A DNA stretch of 26,649 nt, from NCBI GenBank assembly GCA_032718475.1, contig JAUCBJ010002901.1:1-26649 (forward strand), written 5' to 3'. The position numbers and the translations under genes are program-made. The notes below the pieces were generated by a model. It made no database searches. It saw nothing but the letters and a program-made list of their open reading frames with translations, and was not told where the DNA came from. This stretch comes from Nemertoderma westbladi. Taxonomy: Eukaryota > Xenacoelomorpha > Nemertodermatida > Nemertodermatidae. This document shows, piece after piece, positions 10,179 to 20,044 of the stretch; the first letter of the stretch is position 1, and each line of letters begins with the position of its first letter.

Positions 10179-10693
10179 ATGGTTAATAAGTGCAGGGTCT
10201 TCGGTTGTAAAACCAGGTACCTACTTGGCAACACCCGTAAGCCGAGTTTTCAGTTCCCTGAAGCGCCAAACTTGCGAATAGAAAGGATTTTGTTCAGACT
10301 ATATACACAGTCCAGCAGTTGCGTTTGTATCGACCATTTTGAGCCCGATGTACTGAAGGAGACAACTTTAAAGTTGCGCTACACATCTTTGGAGGGAGAT
10401 ATAAACTTATCAAAGAAGTAGGCCAACTACCATCCATAGCTCTCCTTAACAACCTGCAAAAAGGAGGTATTGATAATATAAAGGCGCTGGTCAAACTGGT
10501 TGATAATGGGAATTTCGACTCCGATGTAATACTCTTGAATGATGAGATGAAGCTGCAGAAAGGGGCATCCTATAGACTGTATAGATTCTATGACTTTGTT
10601 CATATTCTGAAAAATATTCGGAATAGTTTATTAAATGGAGGACAGTTTCGATTTCCAGAATTCTATTGTGACCTTCTCGAGGATGTATTGTAG
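10179..10693 (+). pseudogene. THAP-domain P-element-like transposase remnant
   Basis: The ATG at 10179 opens a THAP zinc-finger start, 'MVNKCRVFGCKTRYL', with C-x4-C, the 'SFQFPEAPNLR' strand and 'CVCIDHFEPD' (C-x2-H, HFEP signature). The middle is shortened and the usual Trp is missing. This frame stops at 10421. A second frame, overlapping from 10415, reads 'LLNNLQKGGIDNIKALVKL', then 'VILLNDEMKLQKGASY' and 'YDFVHILKNIRNSLLNGG', stopping at 10691-10693. The DEM-x-LQK and HIxKNIRN motifs are hallmarks of P-type/THAP9-like transposases, where they are normally well separated. Here they are almost adjacent, so the part of the RNase H-like core between them is deleted. THAP binds DNA at the element ends. 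This copy is dead, and no terminal repeats were recognised. Confidence 0.8.
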
Positions 10694-13000
10694 TCAACTA
10701 AAGAATGGAAGTCAATAAAGTCTGTTATAGAGAATGTCCAGAGTTTTAAGTCAGTGGTCATTGCCCAAGGCTCCATTGGATCTCTAGTGGGTGCCGGTAG
10801 AAGATCTTCCCGATGGAGAGGACATTGACACTGAGACTCCTGACAATTCAGAGCATCAATAGGAACATGTACTGAGGACAAGCCAGATCAGTGGCATCCT
10901 TGAATCATCTAATGTTGTATGGAGAGGCTTTGTCCCACATAACTGTGTGTTGCTGTGTTAAGGGGTCCACAAGAAGAAGATACCGGTGGAATAATTGTGG
11001 GCTTGGCCTCGATAACAATAATCATCTCATCATAGGCATATGATCTTCAAATATAATTATAATTTTTAATATAATGTAAGGGAATTCAATAGGGGTACAT
11101 CTGAGGATACCCCTAGATACAAGATACAAAGGTGGATATAGATGATGCAAAGAATGTATTTGAGATGAACTTAAGTCCACCTATGTTAGAGGACAAAGTT
11201 CTAAAGTCCAGGATATATTGTGTGAATTACACTTCCAGTTGCTGGGATCATGAGAATAATTTCTGGCTCGTTCTATAAAATATTCACCTACTGAGTGAAG
11301 GTGAAGGTGGGATGGTACTCTACTCAGGGTGAGGCTTTGTAAACAGGAAGGCCAACCAACATAAATACACCGAGTACCATAATTTTAGTATTGGAGATTC
11401 AATATATACAGTTTAATACTGACAGCATTGCTGGTGACTCAATAGTTATTGAGACTTACAGTGAGGATTCGAACCTCAATGGATCCCAATTATCAATTAT
11501 CTACATATTATATCAAGAATGACAATTGGTCCAATGGGCGGACATTGCACTGATTACTTCAAAGGAGGTTGGCGGTATAATGGCTGCATGCTTGTCCAAC
11601 CTAAATTATGTCTATGGGGGAGAGAATTCAGAGGGTTCGTATTGGTTGACATTCACTGACCATAAGAGCTTGGTACCGATGGATACAGTAGAAATGAAGA
11701 TTCGAGTTCAGTGAATCTACAATCATTAACTATTAATTATATAATTCAGTTGCTTAAATTCTATTATTATAATAACTGTTTACTATATTAGAGTAATTCA
11801 TACATTACATGTATGAATATTACACATGTACATGTATTACAACTTTTATTATATTATTGAATTATTATTTATTTTTTTATTTTAACAGTGACAGGGGCAC
11901 ACATATGCATAAAGAATCTATTAATTATTTTGTTTACTTGAATGTGTGTAAGTCCACATCAATTCGGGAGCTTTTTATATATTGCCTGTTTGAGACTCTG
12001 ATTTTGTCTTGTTATCAAGAGCCGTAATTTTTTGCAATGTATTTGTATAAGTGAGTTGGTATTAGGTAAAATTCTTCTGTGATTATTTAAACTTTCAGTT
12101 TTTTATTTAACTAATATCGCATTTAACTTGCTTGGAATAACTTAAACAAACATTGTTAGCAATTTTAAACAAACCCAAATTAAACTCACTCGATTATTTT
12201 AATAGTTTTACGCATTTTAAACTAGATTGAACCTTGTTAACACCTCTAATAACCTATTACAATGCTGATCTTGAATCCCCAACCACACATCTTTTAACTC
12301 TCATATTTATTGAATCTTTAATATTTACCACTATGTCTATTGCTCTTTCTTACCAATACTTAGCAAGAACACCACTTTAATTGCTACCATCATTATTCAT
12401 GGAGTTTCTTTCTTTATGAAACTATCGACAACCTATGACTACTTTCAAAATTTTCCAATATATAAAGTCATTGCTACAATTCTTAAATTCGTACTAATGC
12501 TTTTGTTAACCCGTATTAAATAAAGAAAGTAAAACAAATACACTTGCTGTTTCCCTAGCAGTCAATGTTGCCCTCTTACTATCCTATATTCTATCCACCT
12601 ACAATTTACAGATATATGTTGTAATTTGATTTTCATTCTTCTCCATTAAACATTCAATATTTTTTTTCCATGGCAATCTAAGCATGTGGGGAAGATCATG
12701 GAGCTATCCATGATGTTTCTCCTCAGCAGTCCTTGGTTAACGGCCTAAATAAATGATTTAAAATAATTAGTTGGCACATAATATTGCATGGATTGGGTAT
12801 ATATAATATACAACAATAAATACGCAGTAAGTGATATACTGTAACTGATACACTATTAAATATCCCACATAATTCACATCCCCAGTTTAGGGTAAGGAGA
12901 TAATGAGGCTTATGAATCTCCTCGATCTGTAGTGAATGTACAGTTAGAAATTCGCAAAATAAACCCAAACAAGAAACATCAAATAAGGATATAAGACGAG
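10694..13000. other. Intergenic stretch, possible decayed 3' part of the P-type element then AT-rich DNA
   Basis: Positions 10694-11720 are less AT-rich than what follows and may hold further decayed transposase sequence, including a short open frame at 11526-11714 ('LNYVYGGENSEGSYWLTF'), but I cannot match it. On the minus strand 11466-11480 reads GAGGTTCGAATCCTC, a good RNA polymerase III B-box match, without a clear A box. Positions 11720-13000 are AT-rich, with no feature seen. Confidence 0.45.
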
Positions 13001-13036
13001 TTTATTTTATAGGAAAATTATAGATTAATTGTACTA

Positions 13037-13189
13037 TTAGCCTCCTTCTGGTACTTGCCGCGAGCTGTGAGCTCCAGCTGTTGTCGCTGTGGGCGCCACG
13101 GTTCGTTGCACCTCCACCCGTTCGGCGGTCAATGACCCCACCCGAACGTGAGTTAACAAGAATTCGTTGCGGTACTGTATAACCGCCAT
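13037..13189 (-). CDS. Candidate 50-codon small ORF, function unknown
   Basis: On the minus strand an ATG at 13187-13189 in the context GGAGGATGGCG opens a 50-codon frame starting MAVIQYRNEFLLTHVRVG and ending in TAA at 13037-13039. It lies in a small GC-richer island (about 13030-13250), and an AATAAA polyadenylation-type signal follows within about 40 bases. An overlapping 64-codon frame (13002-13196) lacks an ATG. It resembles no family I know. Alternatives are part of a degenerate LTR, a first exon, or chance. Confidence 0.2.
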   Translation of the reverse strand: MAVIQYRNEFLLTHVRVGSLTAERVEVQRTVAPTATTAGAHSSRQVPEGG

Positions 13190-13426
13190 CCTCCAATCAC
13201 CTCACGCGCGCACCACCTTTCTCGTCTCCGAAAACACACCTCTGGTTATTCTGTCGCAAATAGCAACGAAATTCCACGTATACTTATTGTCCATGTTTAA
13301 CTGTCAAAAATATGATCTAACGACTACAACTCCTGTATTCTGTGGAAAGCGGTCAGTATTAGCTCCTGGTATTGCGGTAGGGATTGCAAATACGGTTCCA
13401 ATTTATCTTCAATTAGTAGGTGATAG

Positions 13427-13651
13427 TGTACTGCATTCTCTAAAGATTTTAAGGTGTAAAATTACTGGGGGACATTTGCAATCGGGAGTAATTGTCCTTT
13501 GGGGCATTTGTCCAGGGCAATTGTCCTGCAACTGTATAATATACAGTTGCAGGACAATTGCCCTGGACAAATGCCCCAAAGGACAATTACTCCCGATTGC
13601 AAATGTCCCCCAGTAATTTTACACCTTAAAATCTTTAGAGAATGCAGTACA
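13427..13651. repeat. Perfect 225-bp palindrome (112-bp arms, 1-bp centre)
   Basis: Positions 13427-13538 and 13540-13651 are exact reverse complements over 112 bp around a single central A at 13539. Complementarity ends just outside (13426 G against 13652 G). Both ends carry TGTACTGCATTCTC or its complement. No clear target-site duplication is visible. It could be a foldback MITE, a hairpin-RNA source, or an inverted-duplication assembly artefact. An open frame of 149 codons running through it is probably accidental. Confidence 0.93.
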
Positions 13652-13882
13652 GTATATATACTTAGACAATTATATACAAAACCAGCTTGAACTGCAAATA
13701 CAACCAGTTACAATGTCCTCAATATGGGGACATTATGCATACTAATTATATAATTATATAACACCTATAAAAATTTTAGTAGTCCTTTCTTTTTGGCTCC
13801 AGCCTCTAACATTTTTGTCATATTACCACATAACCAATACAATATGAGTATTCACAAAAGGTAAGTAAGCAACAACCTACGT

Positions 13883-14212
13883 CCCACCTTGGTGTAGTGG
13901 TTGCATTGAATTCACATCTGTCATAGGTCATGGGTTCGATGCTCGCATGGGCCAGGGCAGTTTTTGTTTCGGCACGAATGCTTTGAAGGGACAAGCCAGG
14001 GCACATCTCTGTCTTGTATCCTAAAGTGGTTGCTAAATGAGTACTGGAGTTTCCTCTGGGGAGTATAGTTCTGGGGGGACCGCACTGGAAATAAGTTGTC
14101 AGACTTTGTGTGTAATCCGTTAGTCTGTATGAGTTTGTGGAGCAGTATGAGGACTCTATTGTAGCAAACCAGGTGAAGTTCTCAAATTCCGAATGCTACA
14201 CCTACAATAATT
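13883..14212 (+). mobile_element. tRNA-derived SINE candidate
   Basis: The head looks like a tRNA gene with an RNA polymerase III promoter: A box TGGTGTAGTGG at 13890-13900 and B box GGTTCGATGCT at 13933-13943, at tRNA-like spacing. A tRNA-unrelated body of mixed composition follows. It ends near an inverted repeat, ATTGTAG (14158-14164) and CTACAAT (14202-14208), with nested GTAGCA/TGCTAC. The 3' boundary is uncertain and no A-rich or short-repeat tail is obvious. The acceptor stem does not pair well enough for a functional tRNA. Confidence 0.6.
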
Positions 14213-14219
14213 GATTCAT

Positions 14220-14238
14220 GGCATTGTTAAACAATGCC
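14220..14238. repeat. 19-bp perfect short palindrome
   Basis: GGCATTGTT and AACAATGCC are exact reverse complements around one central A. It lies just beyond the SINE candidate. Confidence 0.7.
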
Positions 14239-14239
14239 C

Positions 14240-14644
14240 TGTCATTCCCGATATCATTAGCCTGCAGTTGCCAGATACACAGAATTAATTGGAACATCCT
14301 TTGAAGATGTACCAATCAGTACCAAACACCCATTTTAGGACATAAATATTTTGCCATTTATTAACTATATATAATATTACTAATTCTCTTCATTAAATGG
14401 TGCCAACTCGAGTCTCAATATCCATGGTATAAGAGAATTCTGGAGACTGCCAATATAACCCCAAAGATACCGTTTTATTCAGGATCCTGCTACACATTGC
14501 CCGGCAGTTGGGAATACTACTGAACATTACTGTATGGAGAGTCAACGGGAAAGGCAGCACCAGGACTCAGAAAAAGAAAATGTCAAGTGAGTTTGCATTT
14601 GACAGGATGTTTGTCCTTGGAGACATCTGTATTTCATTGTATTC
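14240..14644. other. No recognised feature
   Basis: Mixed-composition sequence. A 3' open frame at 14508-14768 has no family signature. Confidence 0.4.
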
Positions 14645-15434
14645 GTGGAGTCAGCTGCAATATGGTACCTCCTGTATACAGAGTTATCTATGTGGATGGT
14701 CATTGGCATACCGCAAGCCCTTTATACTGGAGAGGTTCCTCTCCATGAGTTTGAGAACCCAATCGTAAACATATGGTTCCCATCCCAACCACCATCCAGA
14801 TGGTGCCAGGCTTCTTCAAGCTCTCCCTCCACAGACAGTTCGGGTATATCACCAGTTTGATTCCAGAACCTCCAACTATCGATTAGCCTGGTGATGGTTG
14901 TATGTACACATCATGCTTCGGGGAGCTCTGCGACCATTGCAGCGACGATACCAATAAATCTTGTATCTGCATGGAAAAACCTCCACAGACTGGTTTCCAT
15001 GCAAATTATATCCAATAATGATGCCATCAATTCGGGGACAAGTACAGCAGCTGGGCAGTGGTGAAGTTATTCGTTTCACAGCCATCTCTCGAACTTTCTG
15101 CATCTCTTATCATACAGCAGTGCCTGCGGGCGGCTGTAAGACACATTGTTGTAACCATTAATGGCAACTGTGGTGGGTTGGTTCAAGTGCGCCAGCAAAA
15201 AGGAGGAGGTAACTTTGAACATAATGTACAAACTATACATTGCACTCCTACCAACCCACGCAGTCGACAATCTGAAATACCGCCACCAAGCCCTCGCCCC
15301 AGACCAGACGCTGAAGTTTATCTCAAACAGCAGTGGATGGTCATACCAGCACATCAGATTAATCAACCAGTACAGCAAGAAGCTGCTAATCCATGAATAC
15401 TGGAATATGTCAGTAGAGATGTACTGACATAGGT
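14645..15434 (+). pseudogene. Faint coding fossil, unidentified
   Basis: Less AT-rich DNA in which one frame shows protein-like tracts broken by stops. Examples are 'IYVDGHWHTASPLYWRGSS', then 'CFGELCDHCSDDTNKSC' with a C-x2-C pair, then 'IVVTINGNCGGLVQVRQQ' in an open stretch 15058-15396. A second frame is open at 15161-15427 ('LPTHAVDNLKYRHQAL'). No domain is recognised. It may be the decayed gene of a transposon or simply a mixed-composition accident. Confidence 0.22.
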
Positions 15435-16596
15435 GGCCTTCATAATACTAAGATTGTTTGTAGGCTAGAAGAATACCATAGTATTGAAGCACTGTAGTAC
15501 GACTTACGCCCTTCTGCCCAGCACATGTGAAACAACTGCACCACAACTGCTTACCTTGAAGATGGCCTATAACTCTGACATTGAAATATAATTGCTATGC
15601 AGATAATTGGTATGGAATCAGCTGCTAGTCATATAGTGTCACCCTTCCCAGGCCAGGATCATTGTCATTTGCACTAGCAGTGCCAGATCTAGCGCCAGGT
15701 AGTGTTATGATAGGTAAAGTTATGACCAGTATTATAGCTGCTGACCTGTTTGTCAGCATCACTATTCCACTACCACAATGATATACAATATACCAGATAC
15801 ACACAGACAGGCAGAATAGGTTTATAAACAAAGAATGCATGGTAGCTAAAACAAGGATAACATATACTGGTATGTAAGTCAGTAAGTTACAGTACCACAA
15901 AGCATGACTGTATCAGCAGCTGAGCTGAGCAGCGCTGTACTGCTGTATGGTGATGGTAGGTCTAGGTACTGTCACTGTCTGACCGATATATATTTACTGA
16001 TGACAACTGGTAGGTATCTATTGAAGTAGTAATCCTTGATACCATTACCCATAATAATGTAATAGTAATATACAAATACTAATAGTATAAGTATATTGCT
16101 GACACACATTAATTCTGAAATTGATTGAAAACATCCTACATAATATAACTTAGTTCAGCTCCTAAACCTCAATTTGCTGGAGCTCCTGTTGAAGAATACA
16201 ATATAGCGTACAAGTACAGTATATTTTACTCATATGTCAGATTGTCAGACATACGTCAGTTGGATGGTCCATTGTACAGTACAAGGTTTCAATGTACACC
16301 TTACTGCTGTATGCTATACCAGTATGCACAAGCTGGAGCTGTGTTCGAATTTGAATGACACTACTGCAACCTGCTGACTAACTGGTAGCATTATAAGTTA
16401 AGCCAGTACTCACAAGGAGTGTGAAAGTCTATCGCCTATATCAGCATCTGTTGAGGTATGTACATACTATACTGTATGCAAAAATAGGCCTATACAGTTC
16501 CTCAGCCTAACTGAGTACTATAGTACTCACTATAGTACAGCTGAATACTATACTATAGTACTATACTATACTTTAGTTGTAGGTGTAGGAGATAGG
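15435..16596. other. Intergenic stretch rich in TACTGTA/TATAGTACT words
   Basis: No coding frame is supported. The sequence has many short TACTGTAC-like words. At 16505-16570 there is a cluster of overlapping TACTATAGTACT palindromes that could form alternative hairpins. Confidence 0.45.
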
Positions 16597-17048
16597 ATGC
16601 AAAATGCATTTTGCAGTCTTGCTGATTTTGGCACTGCACCTCAGGCTATGATTATTTGTTCATCTATTCCATCCCTAAGTGAGGAGCGCTATACCTCGAA
16701 AAGTCCACTGTGGCGGATGCAAGGTTTTATTATGTCTATTATGGGTAGCTTTATCAGAATGATTCTCACTCATTACCCATCATAAATATGGTTATATCAC
16801 TGGACGATAACTTTGCTATTTCTGTCGAAAACCATAAAACAGCGAAAACCTATGAAACCCAAGTATTTATTGTATCAGAGGCAACTCTACAATTAATTAA
16901 TCAATGGATAACATTTGGTGGAGAGCAGTACATCAGCGATATGTCGAGTGCCTGCAACCATGTGTTTGTTCGTCCAAGTGGCCAACCTTACCATAGCATA
17001 ATGCAAATACTACAATGGAATCAGTTGCTAAGGGTCGACCTCTGTTAG
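16597..17048 (+). pseudogene. Possible tyrosine-recombinase-like fragment
   Basis: Two short plus-strand frames lie nearly end to end (16597-16785 and 16788-17048). The second reads 'FAISVENHKTAKTYETQVFI', an 'LQLINQWITF' helix, and then 'HVFVRPSGQPYHSIMQILQW'. The order HKTA-x-Y, hydrophobic strand, helix and 'F-x-R-P-S-G' resembles the mid-catalytic region of eukaryotic tyrosine-recombinase (Crypton-type) proteins. The downstream HxxR and Tyr motifs were not found. The family call is tentative, and the fragment is certainly not functional. Confidence 0.28.
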
Positions 17049-17059
17049 ACATAGTGTCA

Positions 17060-17991
17060 GTTGTTTCAATTAAAAATTCCGGGCACAAAAAAAGCGGCAA
17101 AAGAGTTCTAAGGATTCTATCATTCGACTGCAAGAGGCAAATATTGAATACAGTTGAATCAAACGAATGATTTCAAAATCAATTCCTGATGCAGCAAATG
17201 AGATGTAACTGAGTGTACTGTGGCATTTAATTTGTATATACAACAATCACCTACTGTAATATGTGTTGGTTAATAGCAATGAAATGAAACTAGATTAATA
17301 TTACTTATTGAATATATGATGAATATTTTATATTGTGTCTTTGGGATTCTTCAGTTTATGATGATTATATTGTACTCATGTACTGTGTAAAATGGGGCTG
17401 ACTAACAATATTGTGTTTTTGTGTTTAAATGTTTCCATTTCCGGGTTTTTGTTTTTCAGAGTTTTAATTTATAATTGTTAATATAATTGTTTTAATTTTA
17501 AGTTTATCTATAGTACACTAGACACCACACCCCAGTCAGTCAGTACAGCACAAAAGCAGACAGTCAGGATGACAAATTGCTCTATATGCCTTAACTTACT
17601 ACCAGTATTCCAGACACACTGCCTGACTTACTACAGTGAGCCTAAAAGAGAATAATAATTAATAAAAACTAGAATAATAAACTAAGTAATAATCCATAAT
17701 ATACAATATTAGACACCACAGCGCATCAGTCAGTCAGTACTGCTCCACTACTGCACTAAGGCAGACTATCAGGCTGTCAAGATACTGTATAAATACAGAA
17801 ATACCAGTAGGTCTACACACACAGTTAGCAGGAATAGTCAGATAGTGGTGGGCCCTGATACCACATTCTTCCTACAATATTGACAGAGACCTGCAATATA
17901 TAAACACAAGTATTGCTGATACAATGTTGACTTGTATCAATTGATGCAGTTGGCTGTTAAAGTGTGTCAAAATTCCAGCCGTTCTAGTGTT
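17060..17991. other. Intergenic stretch with one direct repeat pair
   Basis: AT-rich, with no coding frame. It holds the repeat pair at 17519-17574 and 17710-17781. Confidence 0.5.
17519..17781 (+). repeat. Diverged direct repeat pair, about 190-bp period
   Basis: 17519-17574 and 17710-17781 both begin TAGACACCACA. They share CAGTCAGTCAGTAC, then GCAGAC, TCAGG and a terminal CAA/CAAG word, with small insertions between. The intervening DNA is AT-rich. Confidence 0.65.
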
Positions 17992-18858
17992 AAGATGTGT
18001 CTCAAGAAAGTCAGAGGCTGTCCACCATGCTTATATACTCCATGAGGCCGCCAAAGCACAAGATTATGCACTGGCTGGCTAAAGCAATGTCCTGTAAAGC
18101 AGAGGTGGCTTTGTTCTAGTGTCAAGCTTAGGGGAACCAATGAGACACCTCCAATGTTATATAGTGTCTGGTTGGATATGTGTGCATTCTACTTGAAACA
18201 GTGAACCCGGTGTAGCATTCTTGTGAATTTGCCATCCAGAGATTTGGTGTCCTCAGCAGTTAGAGCACAGCATTGACTCCCATAGAGGAGTACTGGAACT
18301 ACTGCTGCTCTAAATAATCTGACCTTAAGTTCCCGATGAATTCTGTGTTACTTCCAAATCCTGGAAAGCCCATTCAAGGCTGACCATGCCTTTCTTTCCC
18401 TTTATGTATTCTAAGGTCCTCACCTGACTTCTGGATCCATGATCCCAGGTAACAGAAGTCGTCCACATGCTCAAGCATACCATCATTTGAGCTTATGCTC
18501 CTCTGGTCAGAGACTTGCTGAGGACTTTCAAAGTTAACTGTCCAAATTTTGGTCTTTTTGGAGTTATCAAAAAGAACACTAGAAACAGCCTGTTCTAATG
18601 AGCTGAGGAGCCATTGGGCTCGCTCTAGTGATTCTGAGAGTACACCTAAGTCATCAGAAAAGTCTTGATCAGTAAGGTACTTGGCAGGATTTCCTCGACT
18701 TCTGGACCCAGTAGGTGGAGTTACCATCACCCCTTCATCATTACGATGATTTAAGGACATGCGTAAAACATAGTCAACCACAATTATGAATAAGAATGGT
18801 GCAAGTGTGTCTCTCTGGAGGACTCCCCATAACACTTCGAAAGCTTCTGTGTCACCGT
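17992..18858 (-). pseudogene. Non-LTR retrotransposon reverse transcriptase fragment, copy 2
   Basis: Closely related to copy 1 (712-1687) and in the same orientation. The open frame 18374-18835 contains 'GVLQRDTLAPFLFIIVVDYV' and the catalytic region 'LTDQDFSDDLGVLS', where the FADD box has become FSDD (18650-18661). Small deletions and frameshifts follow, including a 'KGKERHGQP' end where copy 1 continues 'KGKAWAALNRLSRIW'. The remaining C-terminal sequence down to 17992 is recognisable only at the nucleotide level. QGD changed to QRD also suggests decay. Homology ends at 18858, the base equivalent to 1687 in copy 1. The copy is dead. Confidence 0.87.
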
Positions 18859-19533
18859 GATCTGTGTTGAATGAACATAATAATTAAGCTTATGTTGTAT
18901 TTAGCAGTTCTCATATTTGTTATTGTTTGGTCAATCATTTATTATGATTTTTAATATTATTTATAATAGTTTTGTAATAAAAATTAAATATAAGTTAAGC
19001 TTATATTGTATTCAGCAGTTCCCATTTTGGTTAATCTTAATGTTTGGTCAATCATTTATTATGAAGTCATATTCACCAGCATTCAGGAGGCAAGGTGAGT
19101 GAAGTTCCACTGAGCACTTGTATCCAGTGGTGATCGATTTAGAAGGAATTGACATAGACCAAAAATAACCATTTCTATCATCCATAGCTAGTACCTACCT
19201 TGTGTCACTAAGTGATGCAGATATGGATGTGTATAAAAACGACCATAATGGAATAAATGATAATATAAATTAAACTAATAAATTATATTAAACAACTTCT
19301 TTCCAATTCAAAAGGACCACTAACCAGCTGTAGGTGGTGTGCATTACCAAGATGTTCTATAGCACAATTGAAATAGGGATAACATATTGGACACAAGGTA
19401 TTTTAAATATTAAATATATTATTTATTTGTAAATATGTGATATTATTCCGCATGTCCAACTATTGGGGAAATCGTCGGGTAAAAAGCACAATATTAAAAA
19501 TATGTTATAATTGGGACCAGAACTGAGGCACCA
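18859..19533. other. AT-rich spacer with one direct repeat pair
   Basis: No coding frame is supported. The repeat pair at 18884-19064 is listed separately. This spacer separates LINE copy 2 from another LINE RT scrap on the same strand. Confidence 0.5.
18884..19064 (+). repeat. Diverged direct repeat pair, about 111-bp period
   Basis: 18884-18947 and 18995-19064 both start TTAAGCTTAT, share TTGTATT-AGCAGTTC and end TGTTTGGTCAATCATTTATT. A few substitutions and a short insertion separate them. Confidence 0.75.
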
Positions 19534-19647
19534 CTAATAAAAAAATTCACTTATTAAACCACCGTAACCTGGTGCTTTACACCTACGCAGTTTCATAATT
19601 GAATCTGCCTCCTCTTCCTGTTCCAGCACCTGTCCTATGTAAATATC
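19534..19647 (-). pseudogene. LINE reverse transcriptase N-terminal motif fragment
   Basis: A 37-codon minus-strand tract reads 'LEQEEEADSIMKLRRCKAPG' followed by 'YGGLISEFF'. This fits the conserved start of LINE RT domains, where an acidic helix and 'LKxxKAPGxDG' precede '...SEFF'. Here the usual Asp of PG-x-DG is Gly. It lies upstream, in the minus-strand sense, of LINE copy 2, which lacks exactly this part. It may therefore be the same insertion split by AT-rich DNA, or an independent scrap. The frame ends in TAG at 19534-19536. Confidence 0.6.
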
Positions 19648-20044
19648 AAATAATATTTACCATAGATAATAAGAAGTATCAAATAGATATTTTTTAAATC
19701 AATATATTAACATTTGCTGGTACACCCACATCTTGAAAATCGGAATTCCCACTGTTTAACAAACGGAAGTGATTTTTAAAATCGCTTATAGAGATAGATA
19801 TAGGATTGTCTTTAGAATTTGAGGTTGCTGTGGATTTCTTAAGCAATCTCCATAATTCCTTTGTATAATTATTTTTATGTTTAATATTAGGTTATATGTT
19901 AATAATTATTAATATCAACCAGACAAAAATAACAGTCATCGTGATTATTTGCTGGTTCATGTCAAACCATTGGAACTCCAGCCCCAATTGAGGTTCGCTT
20001 TCCTTTCTTCCACTGTCTCAAATTCACAGTGCAAGTGTTGGTGA

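Noticed and set aside
11466-11480. Minus-strand tRNA gene or SINE from a B-box match
   Set aside because: GAGGTTCGAATCCTC is a good B box, but no A box or cloverleaf stems could be placed.
13080-13110. Retroviral-type primer binding site (TGGCGCCCA on the minus strand)
   Set aside because: Only nine bases match, and no LTR pair, gag or pol lies in the expected positions.
13167-13616. 149-codon plus-strand ORF
   Set aside because: It runs through the centre of the perfect palindrome and has no domain or composition typical of a protein.
15990-16025. Hammerhead-like CTGATGA word
   Set aside because: CTGATGA occurs but is followed by GAAG, not GAAA, and flanking stems do not pair.
16933-17133. 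66-codon minus-strand ORF
   Set aside because: It is antisense to the more protein-like plus-strand tract, and no family is recognised.
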